From Neokomagataea anthophila (lineage in GTDB: Bacteria > Pseudomonadota > Alphaproteobacteria > Acetobacterales > Acetobacteraceae), in assembly GCF_018122595.1 (NCBI RefSeq), contig NZ_JAGRQH010000005.1, forward strand, positions 87,837-151,836: 64,000 nt of DNA. The letters run 5' to 3'. Under the pieces are notes generated by a model. That model searched no databases, was not told where the DNA came from, and worked only from the letters and a program-made list of their open reading frames with translations. This document shows positions 1 through 7,813 of the stretch, in pieces (positions within the stretch are counted from its first letter, which is position 1; every line of letters starts with the position of its first letter). Both the position numbers and the translations under genes were made by a program.

Positions 1-2
1 GT

Positions 3-311
3 TATCAGCAGGGCATGTTTCAGCGTGGTGGTTCTGGTTTCTTGGGGTCTGCGTTGACGACGGCGGCTGGCGTTGCTGGTGGTATGATGGCAGCCGATGC
101 ACTGGAAGGCTTGTTCAGCGAGCATCACCATGAAGGTGGCTGGGGCCAAGATGGTGGTTTCGGCGGTGGTGAAACGATCATCAACAACAATTATGGTGAT
201 GCAGGCCAAGATCCATTCGCTGGGTCAGGGACGGATGCCGGTGGCGGTTTCTCTGATTCCGATTTCGGCGGTGGTGGTTTTGGCGGGAATGATTTTGACG
301 ATAGTTTTTAA
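3..311 (+). CDS. DUF2076 family protein, C-terminal part
   Basis: The reading frame is open from the first bases of the window, so the gene starts upstream and only about the last 100 residues are seen. The visible part has a hydrophobic Gly/Ala segment (GFLGSALTTAAGVAGGMMAA) followed by a His-rich stretch and a tail of Gly, Asp and Phe ending in NDFDDSF. This arrangement is typical of DUF2076 proteins, whose N-terminal part is a coiled coil. The function of the family is unknown and a periplasmic or membrane-associated role is only guessed. A strong terminator follows directly. The family call rests on the C-terminal half alone. Confidence 0.7.
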   Translation, partial: YQQGMFQRGGSGFLGSALTTAAGVAGGMMAADALEGLFSEHHHEGGWGQDGGFGGGETIINNNYGDAGQDPFAGSGTDAGGGFSDSDFGGGGFGGNDFDDSF

Positions 312-333
312 TCGTTCGGTTTAATGTTGTGAG

Positions 334-366
334 GCCGTCCAGTTTTGAACTGGGCGGCTTTTTTTA
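334..366 (+). terminator. Rho-independent terminator
   Basis: An 11-bp stem (334-344 with 348-358, one G-U pair) with a TTG loop is followed by a run of T (359-365). It ends the DUF2076 transcript. Confidence 0.85.
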
Positions 367-435
367 TGTTCAACTCATGGTCGGTATATTGCGTTTATTG
401 AGAGTTCATTGCTTGTGTACCGGAGGACGCCACGC

Positions 436-1974
436 ATGTCAGGTTCTGAGATTAGTGCCCCAAAGTTTCATGATATTGTGGCGTTTGATGAGTTGGAAAA
501 TGGCATAATCCGTCCTTTTTCAGTGGCAGGGCAGAGCGTGGTATTGGTGCGCGATGGTGATGCTGTTTATGCGTTAGAGGGGCGCTGTCCACATAAAGAC
601 GCACCGATGGAGCAAGGGGCTTTTTGCCATACGGCAGAAGGTGAGGGGGTGGTGGTTTGCCCTTGGCACAAAGCTGTTTTTGCTGTGGTGGATGGTGCGT
701 TGAAAGAGCCCGTCGCTCTTGATCCTTTGAAGTCGTTTCCTGTTGAACTGCGTGATGGACGGGTATGGGTGGGGACGGCGCCACAGGAACGCGCTGTGCC
801 GGATGCAAAGCAAAGCGATGAACATGTTCTAATTTTAGGGGCGGGTGCGGCAGGTGTGACCGCAGCCGTGACATTGCGGCAAGAAGGTTTTGCCGGAACC
901 ATTACAATGGTCACGGAAGAAAAAGATTTGCCGTATGACCGGACGGCGTTGAGTAAAACGGTTCTTTTAGGGGATGGCTCTTCCGCCCGTGCGCCCGCTT
1001 TGCGTGAAGAAGAGTATTATCAGGCACATGATATTAATGTTGTGCATGCGTGTTTACGTTCGTTTGACCCGACCAGTAAGATGGCGACATTAACGAATGA
1101 TGTGGAGCTTTTTGGAGATCATGTCCTGATTGCGACGGGGTCTATTCCTCGGCCGTTAAACCTTCCGGGAGATACGCTGGAGGGGGTATTTGCTTTGCAT
1201 CGTGAGCATGATGCGGAAGTTATTGCTGCGCGGGTGCAAGATGATCATGCCGTGACGATTATTGGGGCGGGTTTTGTTGGTCTTGAGGTGGCGTCTTTAT
1301 TGCGTCAGCGTGGGGTTGGCGTCACGATTATTACGCCAACGAATGTCCCGTTAGAGCGGCATTTGGGGCGTGAAATTGGCACTCGGTTGCGCCAGTTGCA
1401 TGAAGAAAATGGTGTAGCGTTTGTGTCCGACGCGCATGTGGTCAAAATTTATGGTGAACAGCGTGCTGAAGGCGTTGAGTTGAGTGATGGCATGCGCCTG
1501 CCTGCGGCATTTATTCTTTTTGGTGCGGGGGTCGTACCTGCGTCTGAGCCTGTGGTGGGGCTGGAGCGCGATGATGAGGGCGCTGTCATTGTTGATGAGC
1601 GAATGCAGGCTGCGCCGGGGGTGTATGCTGCGGGGGATGTTTCCGCCACACGATATGGGGAAAAAACGTACCGGATTGAGCACTGGCGACATGCGCAAGC
1701 CCAAGGGCGGCAGGCTGCGCTGTCTATGATGGGACATATGGGGCGTTTACCAATGCCTTGGTTTTGGACGCAGCAATTTGGCAAGAAAATAGAAGTTCTT
1801 GGATGGGGTGAATCGTTTGATGCGGTGCATTTGAAGGGAGATATTCGCGGTTTCCATTTCTTGGCTACGTATACGCAAGGGGGCAAAGCCGTAGCGATGG
1901 CGGGTGCTGGCCATGCGGCAGAATTGGCGAAGGCAGCAGTTGATTTTGAGGCGTTTTTGCACGAAGAGGTGTGA
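436..1974 (+). CDS. Rieske-domain FAD/NAD(P)-dependent oxidoreductase
   Basis: A two-module flavoprotein of 512 residues. Residues 10-115 form a Rieske [2Fe-2S] domain with the ligand pairs C51-x-H53 and C75-P-W-H78. Residues 130-512 form a pyridine nucleotide-disulfide oxidoreductase with an FAD-binding GAGAAG at 135-140, a second dinucleotide motif GAGFVG at 277-282, and the AAGDVSA motif near residue 400 that closes the FAD site. The order matches AIFM3-like and ferredoxin-reductase-like enzymes in which the Rieske centre is fused to its reductase. The electron acceptor is not known. I chose ATG 436 because CGGAGGA lies 8 bases upstream; an in-frame ATG at 409 lacks a ribosome site. It stands alone between a terminator and aspS. 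Confidence 0.88.
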   Translation: MSGSEISAPKFHDIVAFDELENGIIRPFSVAGQSVVLVRDGDAVYALEGRCPHKDAPMEQGAFCHTAEGEGVVVCPWHKAVFAVVDGALKEPVALDPLKSFPVELRDGRVWVGTAPQERAVPDAKQSDEHVLILGAGAAGVTAAVTLRQEGFAGTITMVTEEKDLPYDRTALSKTVLLGDGSSARAPALREEEYYQAHDINVVHACLRSFDPTSKMATLTNDVELFGDHVLIATGSIPRPLNLPGDTLEGVFALHREHDAEVIAARVQDDHAVTIIGAGFVGLEVASLLRQRGVGVTIITPTNVPLERHLGREIGTRLRQLHEENGVAFVSDAHVVKIYGEQRAEGVELSDGMRLPAAFILFGAGVVPASEPVVGLERDDEGAVIVDERMQAAPGVYAAGDVSATRYGEKTYRIEHWRHAQAQGRQAALSMMGHMGRLPMPWFWTQQFGKKIEVLGWGESFDAVHLKGDIRGFHFLATYTQGGKAVAMAGAGHAAELAKAAVDFEAFLHEEV

Positions 1975-2125
1975 AATTATACGACGTTTGGAAGAGAAAC
2001 AGATGCTATACGCGTTTCAATGCGCTCCTGTGCTTGACATTGTAGGCGCTACCCGGCTTCCTGCGCCCAATTGTTTTGTTCCGACGTGTGTCGGTCGTTG
2101 CCAGTAAAGTCGAATGAGGTCTGTC

Positions 2126-3922
2126 ATGCATCCCTATCGTACTCATGATTGCAGTGCCCTAAAAGCCGCAGATGCGGGGCAGACGGTCCGCCTTTCCGGT
2201 TGGATTCACAGTAAGCGTGACCATGGTGGGTTGTTGTTTATCGATCTGCGTGACCACTTTGGTATGACGCAGATTGTGGTGCCATCAGGCCCGGAATTGC
2301 TGGAAAAAGTTGAGCGTCTGCGCGTTGAAAGCGTGATCACTGTGACCGGTAAGGTCGTGCTTCGTGAAGATGGTCAGCGTAATGAACATCTGCCGACGGG
2401 TGAAATCGAAGTACGCGCAGAGGGCATTGAAGTACGCTCCAGTGCTGCGGTGCTGCCATTTCAGGTGGCTGGTCAGGAAAACTATCCTGAAGAAATGCGC
2501 TTGAAATATCGTTACGTAGATCTGCGTCGTGAGAAGATGCACCGTAACATCATGCTGCGCAGCAAGGTCATTGCGAGCATGCGTCAGCGTATGAATGATC
2601 AGGGTTTTACGGAATTCCAGACGCCTATTTTGACGGCGTCTTCACCTGAAGGTGCACGTGACTTCTTGGTGCCAGCACGTCTGCACCCGGGTAAGTTCTA
2701 TGCACTGCCGCAAGCACCACAGCAGTTTAAGCAGTTGGCGATGGTGGCGGGTTTTGACCGTTACTTCCAGATTGCGCCTTGTTTCCGCGATGAAGCCTCC
2801 CGTGCGGATCGTAGTCCGGGTGAATTTTACCAGCTCGATTTTGAGATGGCTTTTGCCACGCAGGAAGATGTATTCGGCGTGTTGGAACCTGTTTTGGCGG
2901 GGCTGTTTGAAGAGTTCACGCCAGAAGGTTGGAAGATTACGGATGGTGCGTTCCCGCGTATCCCGTATAAAGATGCAATGCGCGACTATGGCTCCGATAA
3001 GCCTGACCTGCGTAACCCGCTTATCTTGAAAGATGTGACCGAAGCTTTTGCTGAGTCTGGCTTTGGTCTGTTTGCAAAGATTGCGGCTTCTGGCGGTCAA
3101 ATCCGCGCAATTCCGGCGCCGGGTGCGGGGGATCGTCCGCGTGGGTTCTTTGATAAGCTGAATTCATGGGCGCGTGAGAACGGTGCCGGTGGTCTGGGCT
3201 ATGTCATCTTCGAAGAGAATGGTGGTAAGGGCCCGATTGCTAAAAACCTTGAGGCAGATCGTCTTGAGAAGATCCGTGAGATTTGTGGTCTGAAGGCTGG
3301 CGATGCAGTCTTCTTTGCCGCGGGTAAGGGCGATGAGGTTGCGAAATTCTCTGGTGTTGTGCGCACCAAGGTTGCGACTGAACTTGACCTGATTGAGAAG
3401 AACGCGTTCCGCTTCTGCTGGGTTGTGGACTTCCCAATGTTCGAACTGAACGAAGAGACGGGTAAGGTTGATTTCTCACATAACCCGTTCTCCATGCCGC
3501 AAGGTGGGCTTGATGCGTTGAACACGCAGGATCCGCTGACGATTAACGCATATCAGTATGATATCGTGTGTAACGGTGTGGAATTGTCTTCTGGCGCTAT
3601 CCGTAACCATTTGCCGGAAGTCATGCTGCGTGCGTTTGAAATCGCAGGTTATGGCCCAGAAGTGGTGGAAGAACGCTTTGGCGGTATGTTGAATGCGTTC
3701 CGCTATGGTGCGCCGCCGCATGGTGGTGCTGCGCCGGGTGTGGATCGTATCGTGATGCTGTTGGCTGATGAGCCGAACATTCGTGAAGTGATCTTGTTCC
3801 CGCTAAACCAGAGCGGTGAAGACCTGATGATGGAAGCACCTGCTCCGGTTGAGCCTGCACGCTTGAAAGAACTGCACCTTGCTTTGGATTTGCCAAAGCC
3901 GAAGCCTGCTCTGTCTAAGTAA
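2126..3922 (+). CDS. aspS: Aspartate--tRNA ligase
   Basis: Class II aminoacyl-tRNA synthetase that charges tRNA-Asp in the cytoplasm; 598 residues, the usual bacterial size. The N-terminal anticodon-binding OB fold ([15 protein letters not shown]) is followed by catalytic motif 2 ([22 protein letters not shown]), a bacterial GAD insertion around residues 300-410, and the C-terminal motif 3 ([18 protein letters not shown]). ATG 2126 is preceded by GAGGT 5 bases upstream; the ATG at 2114 overlaps that site and is unlikely. Whether it also charges tRNA-Asn cannot be told from sequence alone. It is transcribed alone and ends in a terminator. Confidence 0.97.
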   Translation: MHPYRTHDCSALKAADAGQTVRLSGWIHSKRDHGGLLFIDLRDHFGMTQIVVPSGPELLEKVERLRVESVITVTGKVVLREDGQRNEHLPTGEIEVRAEGIEVRSSAAVLPFQVAGQENYPEEMRLKYRYVDLRREKMHRNIMLRSKVIASMRQRMNDQGFTEFQTPILTASSPEGARDFLVPARLHPGKFYALPQAPQQFKQLAMVAGFDRYFQIAPCFRDEASRADRSPGEFYQLDFEMAFATQEDVFGVLEPVLAGLFEEFTPEGWKITDGAFPRIPYKDAMRDYGSDKPDLRNPLILKDVTEAFAESGFGLFAKIAASGGQIRAIPAPGAGDRPRGFFDKLNSWARENGAGGLGYVIFEENGGKGPIAKNLEADRLEKIREICGLKAGDAVFFAAGKGDEVAKFSGVVRTKVATELDLIEKNAFRFCWVVDFPMFELNEETGKVDFSHNPFSMPQGGLDALNTQDPLTINAYQYDIVCNGVELSSGAIRNHLPEVMLRAFEIAGYGPEVVEERFGGMLNAFRYGAPPHGGAAPGVDRIVMLLADEPNIREVILFPLNQSGEDLMMEAPAPVEPARLKELHLALDLPKPKPALSK

Positions 3923-3948
3923 GATTGGACTAAAGGTGTTTTTGGAGA

Positions 3949-3979
3949 GCGCGGTTCCGGATGGAGCCGCGCTTTTTTT
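3949..3979 (+). terminator. Rho-independent terminator of aspS
   Basis: A 10-bp stem (3949-3958 with 3963-3972, one G-U pair) with loop GGAT is followed by seven T. It lies between aspS and the convergent AIM24 gene. Confidence 0.88.
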
Positions 3980-3990
3980 CTGAGAAAAAT

Positions 3991-4749
3991 TTATTCGAAC
4001 ATGCGACCGATGAGAGAGGCTGCTCCTGCCACGCCGCCTGCTTCGGCAGCATCTGTTGCGGTTTCTACGCCCATATAGGGGGCTAGTGCGTGGGCCAGGT
4101 TAGGCATGGTGAGTGTTTGTAGCCATACGCGGCCGGGGCCGGTGAGGCGTGCCATGAAGAAGCCATCGCCACCAAAAATTTTGTTGCGAATACCGGGGAG
4201 CATGGTGATGTCGAAGTTCACGCGTTCTTCAAACATGCCGACATGCCCGGGGTGAACGTCCAACTGTTCTCCCGGTCCGAGGTCAACGGGGATGATTTCT
4301 CCGCCGAGCATGGTCCAGAATTGGCCATAGCCAGAAATGCGTTGGAGGCGGAAACCATCACCACCGAAAATACCAGCGCCTAATTTGCGTTGAAAGCCGA
4401 GGTCTAGTGTCACGCCATCTGTGCTGGCCATGTAACCGTGGCGGTGGACCATATAGCTAGTTGTACTATCAACGGTATGTTCCACAATTTGGCCTGGAAT
4501 TTTTGCTGCGAAAGATACCATGCCGGGGCCACCTTCGGAGAAAAACTCGGTCATGAATAAGCCCCCTCCGGCTATGGCGCGAGAGATTGCTCCGAAAAAG
4601 CCGCTATTTCCGGCGCCGGATGTGGTGGTGCGCAAAGAAATATTGGGTGTTTTCCATGAGAGTTCACCAGTTTCTGCAAACAGGCGCTCGCCGGGGTCAA
4701 TCCGGATACTGAGAACGGGAAGGGTTGTGCCCTCTATCTTGCTTTGCAT
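3991..4749 (-). CDS. AIM24 / TIGR00266 family protein
   Basis: A 252-residue protein of the AIM24 (DUF124) family. Beta-rich repeats carry the family's Gly/Phe pattern: GLFMTEFFSEGGPGMVSF, then GIFGGDGFRLQRISGYGQFW and KIFGGDGFFMARLTGPGRVW. Two copies of the FGGDGF element lie about 70 residues apart. The family forms a jelly-roll-like fold; its biochemical role in bacteria is unknown. The C-terminus is Ala/Gly-rich and may lie near the membrane, but no clear transmembrane helix is present. The gene faces aspS tail to tail and is divergent from the DUF1330 gene. Confidence 0.88.
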   Translation of the reverse strand: MQSKIEGTTLPVLSIRIDPGERLFAETGELSWKTPNISLRTTTSGAGNSGFFGAISRAIAGGGLFMTEFFSEGGPGMVSFAAKIPGQIVEHTVDSTTSYMVHRHGYMASTDGVTLDLGFQRKLGAGIFGGDGFRLQRISGYGQFWTMLGGEIIPVDLGPGEQLDVHPGHVGMFEERVNFDITMLPGIRNKIFGGDGFFMARLTGPGRVWLQTLTMPNLAHALAPYMGVETATDAAEAGGVAGAASLIGRMFE

Positions 4750-4875
4750 AGTCGGTTTCCATTGTTCTGCGTAGAACTATTGGTTGCATATCGTTCTCGT
4801 AATAGGGAAGTGAGTTTTGTCATATTGATCGTGGATTATGAGTATATTTCTCTTCGGAAGTATCTGGAAAAATAG

Positions 4876-4926
4876 ATGTCAGCCTATGGTATCTTTACGT
4901 GCGAAGAGACGCTTTCCTAGAAAGGT
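4876..4926 (+). other. Cut-off N-terminal part of the DUF1330 gene with in-frame TAG
   Basis: ATG 4876 opens a frame reading MSAYGIFTCEETLS, then amber codon TAG at 4918-4920, then KG and the ATG at 4927. It is in the same frame as the downstream ORF. The MSAY-start and beta strand are what a DUF1330 protein should have at its N-terminus. The two pieces together give a 95-residue protein of normal family size. Confidence 0.7.
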
Positions 4927-5163
4927 ATGGAGATATATTCTGCTCTGGCTGCAAAACCTTTGAGGGGCACTCATTATGAGGTGCTTGTGGCTTACGGCGA
5001 ACAGACGTGCTTTGAAGGTCAAGGACCGGAAGGGGGCGCGGTGGTGAAGTTTCCAGACCGTGATGCGGCTTTATCTTGGTATAATGGTGAAGCCTATCGG
5101 GAATTGCGGGAGCATCGATTTCTTGGTGCGAAATATCAGGTTACTTTTTTGGTTAGAGTATAA
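4927..5163 (+). pseudogene. DUF1330 family protein, interrupted by a nonsense codon
   Basis: The open part encodes 78 residues that match the latter four fifths of a DUF1330 protein (ferredoxin-like fold, about 95 residues). Visible are the FEG strand, the VVKFPDRDAALSWYNGEAYRE helix region typical of the family, and the C-terminal EHRFLGAKYQVTFLV strand. The missing first strand is encoded immediately upstream in the same frame from ATG 4876, separated by an amber codon at 4918-4920. ATG 4927 has AAAGG only one base upstream, too close to be a good ribosome site. The gene is thus either a recent pseudogene, a read-through case, or carries a single-base sequencing error (for example CAG read as TAG). 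Confidence 0.75.
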
Positions 5164-5248
5164 AAGTCTTCTCTCTAAGACCAGTGACCGTCTAAGGAAG
5201 GATGTATTCGTTATTTGATTATATTCTTATTTATTATTTTAAAATTGT

Positions 5249-5279
5249 AGCCCATGCGGTGTGAGTGCCTGCATGGGCT
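5249..5279. terminator. Hairpin between the DUF1330 gene and xth
   Basis: A 9-bp perfect stem (5249-5257 with 5271-5279) with a 12-base loop lies between two convergent genes. On the minus strand it is followed by ACAATTTTAAAA, on the plus strand by GTATTTTA. It probably terminates one or both transcripts, but the T-runs are weak. Confidence 0.5.
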
Positions 5280-5284
5280 GTATT

Positions 5285-6076
5285 TTAGGTGCTGCGTGCA
5301 GCTAGCTCTATGATCACAGGGACGTGGTCTGAACATTTCTCACGGGCGCGTTCATCGCGGTCAATGGTGATGCTCGTGAGGCGCTCTGCCGCGCGGGGGG
5401 ATAGGAGAGCGTGGTCAATGCGCAGGCCAGAATTGCGCTGGAATGCAGCGGATTGATAATCCCAGAAAGTATAATATGGCCCGGTTGGATGCAGAGCGCG
5501 TAAGCCATCGGTTAAGCCTGTCCAGAGCAGGCGGCGGAATGCAGCGCGTGTCTCTGGACGGACGAGTGCATCACTTGCGGAGAGGGCTTTGGGGGCAAGG
5601 TCTTCATCGGTTGGACAGACATTATAGTCCCCGATGAACGCAAAACATGTATGCGTGCTTAGTAGCGTGCGTGCGCGCTCTGTCAGCCCGTCAAAAAAGG
5701 CCAGTTTGCGTGCATAGCCTTCCTCGCCGCCGGAATTTCCGTTCGGGAGGTAGAGGTTGCCTAGGGTGAAGCCATCACACTCGACCTCAATATAACGAGA
5801 CGAAGGGTCCGTAACGCCGGGGAGGCCCGTCATGGTGACAGTGAGTGGGCGGCGGGAAATGATTGCCACGCCGTTATAGGCTTTCTGCCCCAGTATCGCG
5901 ACGTGAAAGCCAGCCTCGGCAAATGACGTGGGGAACTGGTGTTCTTCGCACTTAATTTCTTGAAGCGCGAGGAGGGTGCAGTCCGGGTTACGGTCTAGCC
6001 AATCATGGACCAGATGGGCACGTGCTCGGATAGAGTTGATGTTCCAAGTCGCGAAGCGCAGCGGGGTATTGCTCAC
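5285..6076 (-). CDS. xth: Exodeoxyribonuclease III
   Basis: Class II AP endonuclease and 3'-5' exonuclease of the ExoIII/Xth family, acting in base excision repair. From the GTG start at 6076 it has 263 residues. Catalytic motifs are present: WNINSIRAR (residues 11-19), LQEIKCEE with the metal-binding Glu at 40, YLPNG, IGDYN (usually GDFN), GLRIDHALLS, and the C-terminal SDHVPVI with the catalytic His. An upstream in-frame ATG at 6115 would add MRMWHQLFIGINP and overlap erpA; neither start has a clear Shine-Dalgarno site. I prefer GTG because family members begin close to the first beta strand. It lies directly downstream of erpA and probably shares its transcript. Confidence 0.93.
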   Translation of the reverse strand: MSNTPLRFATWNINSIRARAHLVHDWLDRNPDCTLLALQEIKCEEHQFPTSFAEAGFHVAILGQKAYNGVAIISRRPLTVTMTGLPGVTDPSSRYIEVECDGFTLGNLYLPNGNSGGEEGYARKLAFFDGLTERARTLLSTHTCFAFIGDYNVCPTDEDLAPKALSASDALVRPETRAAFRRLLWTGLTDGLRALHPTGPYYTFWDYQSAAFQRNSGLRIDHALLSPRAAERLTSITIDRDERAREKCSDHVPVIIELAARST

Positions 6077-6081
6077 AGGAT

Positions 6082-6426
6082 TTATGCCAATGAAAAGCTG
6101 GTGCCACATCCGCAAGAGGATGCTGCATTGGGATTGGTGACGGTAAAGTGAGCGCCCATGAGTTTGTCAATAAAGTCGAGTTCAGCGCCTTCGAGGAGGT
6201 CAAGGCTGGTTTCATCGACAATAACGTCAGCACCGTCTCGGGTGAGGCGATGGTCATCGGCATTTTGTGTGGTGTCGAGCTTGAATTGGTATTGGAAGCC
6301 ATTGCAGCCACCAGCCAAGACCGCAACGCGTAGCGCAAGGCCTTGCGGGTCTGGTTGGGCAGCAATGATTTCGCAAATACGGGCTGCGGCGCTGGCAGAG
6401 ATGGAAAAATTGGGTGTGTCAGACAT
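6082..6426 (-). CDS. erpA: Iron-sulfur cluster insertion protein ErpA
   Basis: A-type Fe-S carrier of 114 residues (HesB/IscA fold). It carries the three conserved cysteines: GGCNGFQYQF in the middle, and SSCGCGTSFS at the C-terminus. It delivers Fe-S clusters to apo-proteins in the cytosol. I chose the ATG at 6426 because the protein then starts just before the first family strand (FSISASAAARICEI); the frame continues upstream but the extra residues look unrelated. No strong ribosome site is seen. It is the first gene of a short minus-strand unit with xth and is divergent from dgt. Confidence 0.93.
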   Translation of the reverse strand: MSDTPNFSISASAAARICEIIAAQPDPQGLALRVAVLAGGCNGFQYQFKLDTTQNADDHRLTRDGADVIVDETSLDLLEGAELDFIDKLMGAHFTVTNPNAASSCGCGTSFSLA

Positions 6427-6558
6427 GTGGAGGATATCCGTTCCGGCTGGTCCGTTCCGTGTGGTGGATTGAGGAGTAGCACACTCCCATATGGCGATGG
6501 AATGCGTAGAGACCAAGAGCTGGAGTTGCGTCATGCCGTATGGAGCGTAAAATGGGCT

Positions 6559-6578
6559 TGTCAGGGTTGTCCCTGACA
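6559..6578. promoter_or_regulatory. Perfect inverted repeat between erpA and dgt
   Basis: TGTCAGGG-TTGT-CCCTGACA has 8-bp perfect arms and a 4-base centre. It lies 133 bases upstream of the erpA start and 50 bases upstream of dgt. It could be an operator for either gene or a hairpin in the dgt leader. There is no T-run, so a terminator is unlikely. Confidence 0.45.
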
Positions 6579-6627
6579 GAGACCCAGCCGGTTCAGTTGG
6601 GTTGCTCAAGGCAAGGATGAAGACAAG

Positions 6628-7791
6628 ATGCCGGCCATTTATGCTGTTCAAGACCGTGGCGCGCGTGGGCGTTTATTTGCAGAAGATGAAGGAGCAACGC
6701 GCTCCCCTTGGCAGCGCGATCGTGACCGGGTTGTGCATTCGACGGGTTTTCGGACGCTGCAATACAAAACGCAGGTCTTTATCAATCATGAGGGTGATTT
6801 TTTCCGTACCCGCCTGACCCATTCTTTAGAAGTCGCGCAGATTGCGCGCTCTATTGCGCGGAGTTTGGGATTAAATGAGGATCTGACGGAAGCCTTGGCG
6901 CTGGCGCATGATTTGGGGCACACGCCTTTTGGCCATGCGGGGGAAGATGGCCTCTCGAAAGTGATGCAGGATTGGGGTGGGTTTGATCATAACACCCAGT
7001 CTTTGCGTCTCGTGACCAAATTGGAAGCACGCTATCATACATTTGATGGCCTGAACTTGACGTGGGAAACGTTGGAGGGGCTGGCCAAGCATAATGGCCC
7101 AGTTTTGAATCCTACGCCGTATATGGCGGAGTATGATGCTATTCATCACCTGGATTTGCAGAGTTTTGCATCGGCAGAAGCACAGGTTGCGGCATTGGCG
7201 GATGATATCGCCTATCACGGCCATGATTTGGATGATGGTTTGCGGGCTGGGCTTTTGACATTTGAAGATATTGAAGACTTGCCGATTGTAGGCGAAGCGC
7301 TGGAAAAATCACGGGCTTTAGAGCGTGAAACGGGGCGTGGGAAGCAAGATCAGGCGCAGCGTGCACGGCATGAGACGGTTCGTTTGGTGATTAATGCGCT
7401 GGCTACGGATTTGACGGAGCAAACGCGCCGGAATTTGGAAGCGTTGAACCCCCAATCAGCAGATGATATTCGTCATGCGCCGCAGGCAGTCGTCGCCTTC
7501 AGTCCCGAAATATGGGAAAAAAATAAAGCGATCCGGACATTTTTATATGCGCGGCTTTATCGCCACTGGCGCGTGAACCGCATGGCGCGTAAAGCACGGA
7601 TTGCTGTAGCGGAGATTTTTGAAACCTTAACAGATGAGCCAAGGCTCTTACCTGATCCGTGGCGTGACCGGGCCGAGGCTGCTGATGATAAGCAACTTCG
7701 CCGTTTAGTGGCCGATTATATTGCTGGAATGACCGATCGTTTTGCGATGGAGGAACATCGGCGGTTGACGGATCTCTCTGTGCTGGGTTGA
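6628..7791 (+). CDS. dgt: Deoxyguanosinetriphosphate triphosphohydrolase-like protein
   Basis: HD-domain dNTPase of 387 residues that hydrolyses dNTPs, classically dGTP, to nucleoside and triphosphate. The metal-binding residues are visible as RLTHSLEVAQ (first His), then LAHDLGHTPFGHAGE (the HD pair and following His), and later LADDIAYHGHDLDDG (the distal Asp). The N-terminus has the family SPWQRDRDRVVHSTGFRTLQYKTQVF signature. The sequence fits the shorter dGTPase-like subfamily common in Alphaproteobacteria rather than E. coli Dgt. argS follows within a few bases, so the two may be cotranscribed. Confidence 0.93.
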   Translation: MPAIYAVQDRGARGRLFAEDEGATRSPWQRDRDRVVHSTGFRTLQYKTQVFINHEGDFFRTRLTHSLEVAQIARSIARSLGLNEDLTEALALAHDLGHTPFGHAGEDGLSKVMQDWGGFDHNTQSLRLVTKLEARYHTFDGLNLTWETLEGLAKHNGPVLNPTPYMAEYDAIHHLDLQSFASAEAQVAALADDIAYHGHDLDDGLRAGLLTFEDIEDLPIVGEALEKSRALERETGRGKQDQAQRARHETVRLVINALATDLTEQTRRNLEALNPQSADDIRHAPQAVVAFSPEIWEKNKAIRTFLYARLYRHWRVNRMARKARIAVAEIFETLTDEPRLLPDPWRDRAEAADDKQLRRLVADYIAGMTDRFAMEEHRRLTDLSVLG

Positions 7792-7813
7792 TAAGGCCAC
7801 GCTTTTTTTGACG

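Noticed and set aside
2034..2062. TTGACA box upstream of aspS
   Set aside because: The -35 is perfect, but no acceptable -10 lies 16-18 bases downstream. I left it out as a promoter.
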